Assembly (NCBI GenBank): GCA_946885435.1
Contig: CAMPGL010000147.1
Location: forward strand, 1 to 5,094
Length of the DNA: 5,094 nucleotides
Source: an uncultured Brevundimonas sp.
GTDB lineage: Bacteria; Pseudomonadota; Alphaproteobacteria; Caulobacterales; Caulobacteraceae
Direction: 5' to 3'
The first letter of the stretch is position 1. The number at the start of each line of letters is the position of its first letter. Shown piece after piece: positions 1 through 5,094 of the stretch. The translations under genes and the position numbers were made by a program. The notes under the pieces were generated by a model. That model saw only the letters and a program-made list of their open reading frames with translations. It made no database searches and was not told the origin of the DNA.

Positions 1-509
1 GCGACGCCCGCATCGCCCCGATCTACGAGGGCACCAACGGCATCCAGGCCATGGACCTGGTCGGCCGCAAGCTGGGCCAGGACGGCGGCGAGAGCGCCCG
101 CGTGCTCATCGCCGAGATGAAAGAGGCCCTGCCGGGCATCACCCGCCTTCTGCCCGGCAAGCCAGCCGAGCGGCTGGCCGCCGGCATCGAGGCGGTCGAG
201 GACGCCACCCTGTGGATGCTCGACCAGAAGACGGACCCGAACGCCGGCGCCGACGTCCTGGCCGGCGCCGACGCCTATCTCAGGCTCATGGGCGACGTGG
301 TCGGCGGCTGGCTGCTGGCGAAGGGCGCCGTGGCCGCCTGGTCGAAGATGGAGAACGAGGGCGCCGACCGCGCCTGGCTCCAGGGCCGCATCGACCTCTA
401 CGAAGCCTACGCCGCTAATGTGCTTGGCCACTGCTCCGCCCGCCTCGCCGCCGTCGGCCAGGGGGGCGACCTGCTGAAGCGGATCGGGGCGGAGGCGCTG
501 GCGGGCTGA
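1..509 (+). CDS. Acyl-CoA dehydrogenase, C-terminal part (5' end outside window)
   Basis: Flavin-dependent acyl-CoA dehydrogenases catalyse the first oxidation step of acyl-CoA beta-oxidation, making the trans-2-enoyl-CoA. About 168 residues are visible in the frame whose first full codon is at base 3, ending in TGA at 507-509. The visible part opens with DARIAPIYEGTNGIQAMDL. The glutamate of YEGT (codon 27-29) matches the catalytic base in this family (Glu376 in medium-chain enzymes), and the motif sits at the flavin/substrate site. About 150 further residues follow it. That is much longer than in the ~380-residue enzymes and fits the ~600-residue bacterial group with an extra helical C-terminal domain (PF12806 type). 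The N-terminal and middle domains lie upstream of the window. Chain-length specificity cannot be read from this piece. The ATG at 51 is internal, not the start. Family call is firm; subfamily is inferred from tail length. Confidence 0.93.
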   Translation, partial: DARIAPIYEGTNGIQAMDLVGRKLGQDGGESARVLIAEMKEALPGITRLLPGKPAERLAAGIEAVEDATLWMLDQKTDPNAGADVLAGADAYLRLMGDVVGGWLLAKGAVAAWSKMENEGADRAWLQGRIDLYEAYAANVLGHCSARLAAVGQGGDLLKRIGAEALAG

Positions 510-519
510 CGGAACACCT

Positions 520-543
520 GCCCCACCGCCAAGGTTGGGGGGC
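520..543 (+). other. Inverted repeat between acyl-CoA dehydrogenase and DUF305 gene
   Basis: CCCCACC (521-527) can pair with GGTTGGGG (533-540) around a five-base loop, with one bulged T. Shifting register allows extra pairing of G520 with C543. The right arm lies immediately before the ATG at 544 and includes AAGG and the G-run that could serve as ribosome binding site. No T-tract follows, so it is not a typical intrinsic terminator. It could instead mask the start region of the next gene. The pairing is visible; any function is inference. Confidence 0.3.
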
Positions 544-1068
544 ATGGAACACGGTATGAGCTATCGGCGGTTCGCCGCCATGATCGCCGCATCGACCGTC
601 GTCATGTTCGGCCTGATGTACCTCAACACCTATGCGCTGGAGCACGTCCGCTTCAGCCAGACGCGCGCCTGGATGGCGCTCGTCATGGGCGCCGCCATGG
701 CCGTGGTCATGCTCGGCTTCATGTGGAGCATGTATCGGGGAACGAAGGTCAAGCTGGCCATCCTGGCCGGCGCGGCCGTCGTCTTCGCGCTCAGCCTGTG
801 GCTGGTGCGCAGCCAGCAGACGGTCAGCGACGTCAGCTACATGAAGGCGATGATCCCGCACCACTCGATCGCCATCATGACCAGCGAGCGCGCCCACATC
901 CGCGACCCCCGCGTGCGCCGGCTGGCCGATCAGATCATCGAGGCGCAGGTCCGTGAGATCGCCGAGATGGAGCGCCTCATCGCCGACCTCGAAGCCAACC
1001 CCCCGCCCCCGGACGCCCCGGATCTGCCCAGCTACCGCGACAGGGGCCAGGAAGCACCTACGGGGTAG
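544..1068 (+). CDS. Three-helix membrane protein with DUF305 domain
   Basis: A 174-residue inner-membrane protein. Three hydrophobic segments are visible at about residues 11-30, 42-62 and 70-88, followed by a DUF305 segment at about 94-148. Its core is SYMKAMIPHHSIAIM, with the paired histidines H106-H107, then a charged helix and a proline-rich tail (153-163). DUF305 is a ferritin-like helical domain, often encoded near copper and other metal-resistance genes, but its biochemical role is not settled. Many DUF305 proteins carry two HH-type motifs; only one is present here. The N-terminus MEHGM contains His and Met, and methionines recur every fourth residue in the second helix (M44, M48, M52, M56, M60). 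ATG 544 is chosen because AAGG at 531-534 is well spaced and, from memory, relatives begin similarly. TTG 535 and ATG 556 are alternatives. The gene lies 34 bases after the dehydrogenase on the same strand. No copper gene is in view. Family call is good; function is unproven. Confidence 0.88.
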   Translation: MEHGMSYRRFAAMIAASTVVMFGLMYLNTYALEHVRFSQTRAWMALVMGAAMAVVMLGFMWSMYRGTKVKLAILAGAAVVFALSLWLVRSQQTVSDVSYMKAMIPHHSIAIMTSERAHIRDPRVRRLADQIIEAQVREIAEMERLIADLEANPPPPDAPDLPSYRDRGQEAPTG

Positions 1069-1108
1069 CCGAAGAGCGTGTCCGACCGACGCCAGCCGAG
1101 CCGCGCTA

Positions 1109-1558
1109 TCAGAGGTCCTTGCGCATCTCCGGTGCGGGCTCAAAGAGGGTCTCAACTTCCCCCATCACCTTGAAGCCTTTCGACTCATAGAACGGCACGG
1201 CGCGCCGGTTAGCAACGACGTGCAGACCTCGGAACCCGAGCCCAAGCGCCCGACGTTCGGCCTCCCTCAGCAGTTGATCGCCCACGCCTCGACGCCAGAA
1301 GTCGGGGTCCACAAACAGGTCCTCGAGTTCGGCGTCCCGGCCGATAGAAGGCAGCACGGTAGCGAACCCTACGGCCTCGCCCTGGTGATCGGCCAGGAAG
1401 ACAAAGGGCAGATTTTCGGCCGTCACCTCGCGCGCCTCAGGTAGCGCCTCGAGCTCTTCTCTGAGGTCTCCCCATCCGAGAGAGGACCGCAGCTTGAGCT
1501 GACCTAGAGCTCCTAGCTCTTCCTCCGAAGCGCTCCTGATGATGACCTTGCACGGCAT
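1109..1558 (-). CDS. GNAT-family N-acetyltransferase
   Basis: A 149-residue cytoplasmic enzyme predicted to transfer an acetyl group from acetyl-CoA to an amine; the substrate cannot be told. The GNAT fold is visible in order: first strand CKVIIRSA (3-10), strand PFVFLAD followed by EAVGFATVLP (51-70), motif A strand ELEDLFVDPDFW (77-88), and the acetyl-CoA pyrophosphate loop RRGVGDQLL (89-97), matching R/Q-x-x-G-x-G/A. Next come the helix to residue 107, strand GLHVVAN (111-117) and RAVPFYESKGF (119-129), with the usual Tyr (Y124). Length is typical of single-domain GNATs. ATG 1558 is preferred because the fold begins directly after it; an in-frame ATG at 1654 would add 32 unrelated-looking residues. 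No Shine-Dalgarno precedes it. Codon use is unlike the neighbours: CTA at L15, L18 and L39, AGG at R8 and R98, AGA at R33, and many A/T-ending codons, which suggests acquisition from elsewhere. It converges on the DUF305 gene with a 40-base gap. Confidence 0.9.
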   Translation of the reverse strand: MPCKVIIRSASEEELGALGQLKLRSSLGWGDLREELEALPEAREVTAENLPFVFLADHQGEAVGFATVLPSIGRDAELEDLFVDPDFWRRGVGDQLLREAERRALGLGFRGLHVVANRRAVPFYESKGFKVMGEVETLFEPAPEMRKDL

Positions 1559-1564
1559 GCGCCG

Positions 1565-1593
1565 AGTGTAGGGGCTGGGGCTGGGACAGTCGA
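1565..1593 (-). promoter_or_regulatory. Candidate sigma-70-type promoter for the GNAT gene
   Basis: On the - strand, TCGACT (1593-1588) and TACACT (1570-1565) are separated by exactly 17 bases. Each matches the consensus -35 (TTGACA) and -10 (TATAAT) at four of six positions. Only six bases lie between the -10 box and the ATG at 1558, so transcription would begin at or within a base or two of the start codon. That would explain the missing ribosome binding site. The boxes are read directly; promoter activity is inference, and four-of-six matches do occur by chance. Confidence 0.4.
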
Positions 1594-1674
1594 GGTCGCC
1601 TGTGCGGGCTCGCCAAGCGGTCATCTGCGCCGGGACAACTTGGCACTGCAACATTCGCCGTCGCCCAGCCCAGC

Positions 1675-1707
1675 AAAGAAACGCCCCGGAGGTCTCCCTC
1701 CGGGGCG
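1675..1707 (-). terminator. Rho-independent terminator of hppA
   Basis: A perfect 11-base-pair GC-rich stem (1682-1692 with 1697-1707) closes a four-base loop. On the - strand it is followed directly by TTTCTTT (1681-1675). It lies 25 bases beyond the hppA stop codon, the expected place for that gene's terminator. On the + strand the trailing sequence is only mildly T-rich (CTTCGTCTTCC), so the - direction is the main one. It separates hppA from the GNAT gene downstream. Confidence 0.88.
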
Positions 1708-1732
1708 CTTCGTCTTCCGGCTTGGAACGCGA

Positions 1733-3892
1733 TCAGCCGATCCGACCCGAGGCCAGCACCGCCAGCAGCAGCAGGGCCACGATGTTGGTGATCTTGATCA
1801 TCGGGTTCACGGCGGGGCCCGCCGTGTCCTTGTAGGGATCGCCGACCGTGTCGCCGGTCACCGCCGCCTTGTGGGCCTCGGAGCCCTTCTGGTGGACGAC
1901 GCCGTTCTTGTCGGTGAAGCCTTCCTCGATGATCTTCTTGGCGTTGTCCCAGGCGCCGCCGCCGGAGGTCATGGAGACCGCGACGAACAGGCCGGTGACG
2001 ATCACCCCCATCAGCATGGCGCCGAGCGCGGCGAAGGCGTCGGCCTTGTCCGTGTTCGGCAGGATCAGGACGGCCACGAACAGGACGATCGGGGCCAGCA
2101 CCGGAAGGAGCGACGGCACGATCATCTCGCGGATGGCGGACCTGGTCAGGATGTCCACTGCGCGGCCGTACTCGGGCTTGACCTCGCCGGTCATGATCCC
2201 CGGGTTCTCCCGGAACTGGCGGCGAACCTCGGCGACCACCGACTCCGCGGCCCGGCCCACGGCCGTCATCGACATGCCGCCGAACAGGAAGGGCAAGAGC
2301 CCCCCGAACAGCAGGCCGACCACGACGTAGGGGTTGGAGAGGTCGAAGGCGACCTCGCCCAGGCCGAAGAAGAAGGAGCCCACCTCGGCTTCCGAGGCGA
2401 AGTGCTCCAGGTCCGCGGTGTAGGCCGCGAAGAGCACCAGGGCGCCCAGGCCCGCCGAACCGATGGCGTAGCCCTTGGTCACGGCCTTGGTCGTGTTGCC
2501 CACGGCGTCCAGCGCGTCGGTCGAAACGCGGACTTCCGGCGGGAGACCCGCCATCTCGGCGATGCCGCCGGCGTTGTCGGTGACAGGGCCGAAGGCGTCG
2601 AGCGCCACGATCATCCCCGCCACGCCCAGCATGGTCGTGGTGGCGATCGCGATGCCGAACAGGCCGGCCAGCTGGAAGGAGGCGACGATGCCGAAGATGA
2701 TGATCAGGGCGGGGATGGCGGTCGCCTCAAGCGAGACGGCCAGGCCCTGGATCACATTGGTGCCGTGGCCCGACACCGAGGCGTTGGCCACCGACTTCAC
2801 CGGGCGGAAGCCCGTGCCGGTGTAGTACTCGGTGACCATGACGATGGCGGCGGTGACGGCCAGGCCGACGACGCCGCACCAGAACAGGTTCATCGGATCG
2901 ACCGCGCCGGCGACGCCGGGGATGGTGATCGGACCGGTGATCAGGGTGGTGACGACCCACCAGACCGCGCCGATGGACAGCACGCCGGTGACGATCAGGC
3001 CCTTGTAGAGGGCGCCCATGATGTTCTTGGACTTGCCCATGCGCACGAAGAAGGTGCCGATGATCGAGGTGATGACGCAGACCGCGCAGATGGCCAGCGG
3101 CAGCAGCATCATCACGTCGACGTAGGGCTGGTCGCGGAAGAAGATGGCGGCCAGGACCATGGTAGCGACGGTCGACACCGCATAGGTCTCGAACAGGTCG
3201 GCGGCCATGCCGGCGCAGTCGCCGACGTTGTCGCCCACGTTGTCGGCGATGGTCGCGGCGTTGCGGGGATCATCCTCCGGAATGCCGGCCTCGACCTTGC
3301 CCACCATGTCGCCGCCCACGTCGGCGCCCTTGGTGAAGATGCCGCCGCCCAGACGCGCGAAGATGGAGATCAGCGAGGCGCCGAAGCCCAGCGCGACCAG
3401 GCCGTCGATGACGGCGCGGCTGGTGATCTCGAAGCCCATCATCTCGGTCAGGACCCAGTAGTAGCCCGCGACGCCGATCAGGGCGCCGCCGGCCACGAAC
3501 AGGCCGGTGACCGCGCCCGCGCGGAAGGCGATAGAAAGCCCCTTGTCCAGGCTCTCCGACGCGGCCTGGGCGGTGCGCACATTGGCGCGCACCGAGATCA
3601 GCATGCCCGCATAGCCGGCCACGCCCGACAGGACCGCGCCGATCAGGAAGCCGATGGCGGCCCACGGGCCGATCAGGAAGAAGGCGGCGATCAGGATGAC
3701 CACGCCGACCATGGCGATGGTGGTGTACTGGCGACGGAGGTAGGCCGAGGCCCCCTCCTGAATGGCGGCCGCGATCTCGCGCATCCGCTCGTTGCCGGCA
3801 TTGGCCTTCATCAGGGCGGCGGTCTGGAGCGCGCCGTAAAGCACCCCCAGAGCGCCGGCCAGAATGACCAGCGGCAAGAAGAAGTCTTGCAT
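1733..3892 (-). CDS. hppA: K+-independent proton-translocating membrane pyrophosphatase
   Basis: This inner-membrane pump hydrolyses pyrophosphate and uses the energy to move protons out of the cytoplasm, recovering energy from biosynthetic by-product PPi. The protein has 719 residues and is strongly hydrophobic throughout, as expected for the ~16-helix family. Active-site signatures are visible: [18 protein letters not shown] (184-201; K188, D191, D195, K199), IPEDDPRN (204-211), [10 protein letters not shown] (216-225; D217, D221, D225), [14 protein letters not shown] (434-447; D439, N440), GAWDNAKK (646-653) and [14 protein letters not shown] (684-697; D685, K688, D689). [10 protein letters not shown] (465-474) carries Lys469 and Thr472. 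That Lys/Thr pair marks the K+-independent class; K+-dependent enzymes have Ala at the Lys position. The start at ATG 3892 is supported by GAGGA at 3905-3901 and by family length; the open frame extends upstream only through low-complexity leader. Stop is TGA at 1735-1733. Third positions are nearly all G or C, typical of a native, well-expressed gene. It has its own leader and terminator, so it is probably monocistronic. Confidence 0.98.
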   Translation of the reverse strand: MQDFFLPLVILAGALGVLYGALQTAALMKANAGNERMREIAAAIQEGASAYLRRQYTTIAMVGVVILIAAFFLIGPWAAIGFLIGAVLSGVAGYAGMLISVRANVRTAQAASESLDKGLSIAFRAGAVTGLFVAGGALIGVAGYYWVLTEMMGFEITSRAVIDGLVALGFGASLISIFARLGGGIFTKGADVGGDMVGKVEAGIPEDDPRNAATIADNVGDNVGDCAGMAADLFETYAVSTVATMVLAAIFFRDQPYVDVMMLLPLAICAVCVITSIIGTFFVRMGKSKNIMGALYKGLIVTGVLSIGAVWWVVTTLITGPITIPGVAGAVDPMNLFWCGVVGLAVTAAIVMVTEYYTGTGFRPVKSVANASVSGHGTNVIQGLAVSLEATAIPALIIIFGIVASFQLAGLFGIAIATTTMLGVAGMIVALDAFGPVTDNAGGIAEMAGLPPEVRVSTDALDAVGNTTKAVTKGYAIGSAGLGALVLFAAYTADLEHFASEAEVGSFFFGLGEVAFDLSNPYVVVGLLFGGLLPFLFGGMSMTAVGRAAESVVAEVRRQFRENPGIMTGEVKPEYGRAVDILTRSAIREMIVPSLLPVLAPIVLFVAVLILPNTDKADAFAALGAMLMGVIVTGLFVAVSMTSGGGAWDNAKKIIEEGFTDKNGVVHQKGSEAHKAAVTGDTVGDPYKDTAGPAVNPMIKITNIVALLLLAVLASGRIG

Positions 3893-4072
3893 GAGTTGAG
3901 TCCTCGTAGTCCTGCTCTGCGCGACGGACCCTTGGCGCGGCGCCTGAGCTTGGCTTTCCGCCTTCCGGTTCCCCCCGTCCGCACCGGGCGCAACATCGCG
4001 CCCCCGGGAAGTACCGGCGAGGTTGCCAAATGCGCGCGCCCGCCGCAACGGGGCGTCAGGCTTTTGTTAGGC
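3893..4072 (-). other. Leader region between the unknown gene and hppA
   Basis: This 180-base gap must contain the hppA promoter unless transcription reads through from upstream, but I find no convincing -35/-10 pair. It holds a 6-bp perfect stem (3986-3991 with 3998-4003, six-base loop) without a T-tract, and an imperfect GC-rich hairpin at 4038-4054, also without a T-tract. A GANTC site (3898-3902) overlaps the start-proximal leader. The ten-base palindrome TTAGGCCTAA (4067-4076) spans the stop codon of the upstream gene. No conserved riboswitch architecture was recognised. Confidence 0.4.
3901..3905 (-). promoter_or_regulatory. Ribosome binding site of hppA
   Basis: GAGGA on the - strand lies eight bases before the ATG at 3892. 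It fixes this ATG as the start, in preference to a TTG at 4048 that would add 52 residues of arginine-, glycine- and alanine-rich sequence with no family counterpart. Confidence 0.8.
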
Positions 4073-4462
4073 CTAAGTGCGGCGAACCTGGACGCGCCGC
4101 TGGGGGTCCTGGCTGAGGATCGAGACCCGCTCGACCACGCCCCGCCCGCAGATGGTGGCTGCGGCCGCCATCACCCAGCCGGCCATCGGCCCGCCGTCCA
4201 GCCGGTTCCAGTCGTCCTCGAGCGTGAACGGTCGCCGGTGCGCCGCCCGCACGATGGAGTCGCGCAGGTGCGGATCCTTCTCGCGCACCACCAGCGGATC
4301 ATTGCCGTTCGCCAGGTGCAGGCGGAAACGCACGAAGATGTAGTTGCGCACCCGGTCGTCGCTGATCACCGGCAGGCCGACGGTCGTCATGTCGAAGGTC
4401 AGCGGCGTGGGCCGCTCCTCCTCGGCGGTCAGGCTCACGGTGATGAGATCGCGGCGGCGCAT
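4073..4462 (-). CDS. Conserved-looking protein of unknown function, faintly FliL-like
   Basis: The protein has 129 residues and I do not recognise a defined family. No signal peptide or membrane helix is evident: the N-terminus (MRRRDLITVSLTAEEERP) is charged. Features in order are a strand-like stretch MTTVGLPVISDDRVRNYIFV (25-44) continuing to RFRLHL (45-50), then REKDPHLRDSIVRAAHRRPF (60-79), DDWNRLD (83-89), an alanine-rich helix (93-104), and a basic tail from SQDPQRR (117-123). The layout of an extended strand followed by K-x-P-x-x-R-D-x-I resembles the C-terminal domain of FliL, the flagellar basal-body protein, but without FliL's membrane anchor. That is only a resemblance by eye. ATG 4462 is well supported: GAGAG lies six bases upstream and an in-frame TGA sits just three codons before it (4474-4472). 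The gene starts 36 bases after the pseudouridine synthase stop, so co-transcription is likely. Codon use is typical of the window, which supports a real gene. Confidence 0.8.
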   Translation of the reverse strand: MRRRDLITVSLTAEEERPTPLTFDMTTVGLPVISDDRVRNYIFVRFRLHLANGNDPLVVREKDPHLRDSIVRAAHRRPFTLEDDWNRLDGGPMAGWVMAAAATICGRGVVERVSILSQDPQRRVQVRRT

Positions 4463-4498
4463 GGCCCACTCTCATGGCCGAACAGGGTTAGCGCCCCG

Positions 4499-5094
4499 TT
4501 AGCGCAGGCCCAGGGCCCCACGGACGGCCTCGAAGTCCGCCGGCGGCGGGGCCTCGACCGTCCGGGCCCCGCCCTCCGGCAGCGGATAGGTGATGGCCGC
4601 CGCATGGAGCATCAGGCGCGGCACGGCCCCGCCCCCCGCCGTCAGCGCGCCCCCGTAGCGAACGTCGCCCAGGATCGGCCGTCCGATCGAAGCGAGGTGC
4701 ACCCTGAGCTGGTGCATGCGGCCGGTCAGCGGCTCCAGTTCGACGAGCGCAGCCTCGTCGCCGGCGGCAAGCGTCCGGTACCGGCTGTGCGAGGCCTGGG
4801 CGTCCGGATGGTCGTCGGGGCAGGCGCGCATATAGGCCTCCCGCCCGATCTCCTCGCGGCGCAGGGCTGTGCGGATGTCGCCTTGCCGGGGCTCGGGCGC
4901 GCCGCCGCCGACCAGGGCCAGGTAGGTCTTCCGGACCCGCCGGGCCTGCAGCGCCTTGCCGAGAAATCCGGCCATCGGCTTGGTCTTGGCCGCCAGGATG
5001 ACGCCGGAGGTGTCGCGGTCCAGCCGGTGGACCAGCTCGGGCCGCTTGCCGTTGGAGCGCATGAAGGCCCACAGCAGGTCGTCGAGCGTGTGCG
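4499..5094 (-). CDS. RluA-family RNA pseudouridine synthase, 5' end outside window
   Basis: This enzyme isomerises specific uridines in RNA to pseudouridine; in this family the targets are 23S rRNA or tRNA. The visible 197 residues begin HTLDDLLWAF and end at TAA (4501-4499). Motif II, HRLDRDTSG, is at visible residues 22-30 with the catalytic Asp at 25. Next are KTYLALV (55-61), the third conserved block GRMHQLRVHL (124-133) with RPILGDVRYGG (138-148), and RLMLHA (159-164). About 100 or fewer N-terminal residues, possibly with an S4 RNA-binding domain, lie beyond the right edge. The ATG at 5062 is internal because the frame stays open and family-like up to the edge. Which target (RluA, RluC, RluD or other type) cannot be decided from this fragment, so no symbol is given. 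All visible catalytic motifs are intact. Confidence 0.94.
   Translation of the reverse strand, partial: HTLDDLLWAFMRSNGKRPELVHRLDRDTSGVILAAKTKPMAGFLGKALQARRVRKTYLALVGGGAPEPRQGDIRTALRREEIGREAYMRACPDDHPDAQASHSRYRTLAAGDEAALVELEPLTGRMHQLRVHLASIGRPILGDVRYGGALTAGGGAVPRLMLHAAAITYPLPEGGARTVEAPPPADFEAVRGALGLR

Noticed and set aside
1069..1108. Bidirectional terminator in the convergent gap
   Set aside because: No inverted repeat with a T-tract could be found in these 40 bases.
415..1155. 246-residue open frame opposite the DUF305 gene
   Set aside because: Composition is rich in His, Arg, Asp and Gly, typical of an antisense shadow of a high-GC gene. It has no domain and overlaps a well-supported gene.
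1559..1654. Longer GNAT protein from ATG 1654
   Set aside because: The extra 32 residues do not look like part of the fold, which begins right after M at 1558, and the longer start also lacks a ribosome binding site. Not fully excluded.
3893..4048. In-frame extension of hppA to a TTG at 4048 (52 extra residues)
   Set aside because: The added segment is charged, low-complexity and has no counterpart in the family. ATG 3892 has a well-spaced GAGGA and is followed by a normal hydrophobic N-terminus.
4038..4054. Possible terminator after the unknown gene
   Set aside because: The GC-rich stem has a two-base bulge and no T-tract follows, so it is too weak to call.
4067..4076. TTAGGCCTAA palindrome as an operator site
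   Set aside because: It is a single ten-base palindrome overlapping a stop codon, with no second copy and no promoter nearby. Chance is a sufficient explanation.
4488..5072. 194-residue open frame overlapping the pseudouridine synthase on the same strand
   Set aside because: It is an Arg/Pro/Gly/Ala-rich out-of-frame shadow. The other frame has all RluA motifs.
1..5094. A hidden multi-gene system, mobile element, CRISPR array or RNA gene
   Set aside because: The genes belong to unrelated functions. There are no direct repeats, integrase or transposase motifs, tRNA-like cloverleaf or array spacing.

Overview
The window is GC-rich chromosomal DNA with strong G/C preference at third codon positions in most genes. 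A K+-independent proton-pumping pyrophosphatase, a long-form acyl-CoA dehydrogenase and GANTC sites together suggest an alphaproteobacterium. Caulobacterales (Caulobacter, Phenylobacterium or Brevundimonas type) is my best guess. This rests on remembered family resemblance, not on a search.

The layout is two converging blocks. On the + strand are the 3' end of an acyl-CoA dehydrogenase gene (1-509) and a small three-helix membrane protein with a DUF305 metal-associated domain (544-1068). On the - strand, read from the right edge, are a 5'-truncated RluA-family pseudouridine synthase (5094-4499), a 129-residue conserved-looking unknown protein (4462-4073), the membrane-bound proton pyrophosphatase hppA (3892-1733), and a GNAT acetyltransferase (1558-1109). 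The blocks meet tail to tail in a 40-base gap at 1069-1108. No gene-free stretch exceeds 180 bases.

The synthase and the unknown gene are 36 bases apart and probably share a transcript. hppA has its own 180-base leader, a good ribosome binding site and a strong intrinsic terminator at 1675-1707. The GNAT gene beyond it is therefore a separate unit. It has its own promoter-like sequence, no Shine-Dalgarno, and codon use unlike its neighbours. The genes do not form one pathway: they cover fatty-acid oxidation, probable metal handling, pyrophosphate-driven proton pumping, RNA modification and an unassigned acetylation.

I see no CRISPR array, transposase, integrase, tRNA or rRNA, and no convincing undescribed multi-gene system. 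The points most worth checking are the evenly spaced methionines in a membrane helix of the DUF305 protein, the possible leaderless and acquired GNAT gene, and the unknown protein's faint resemblance to FliL.
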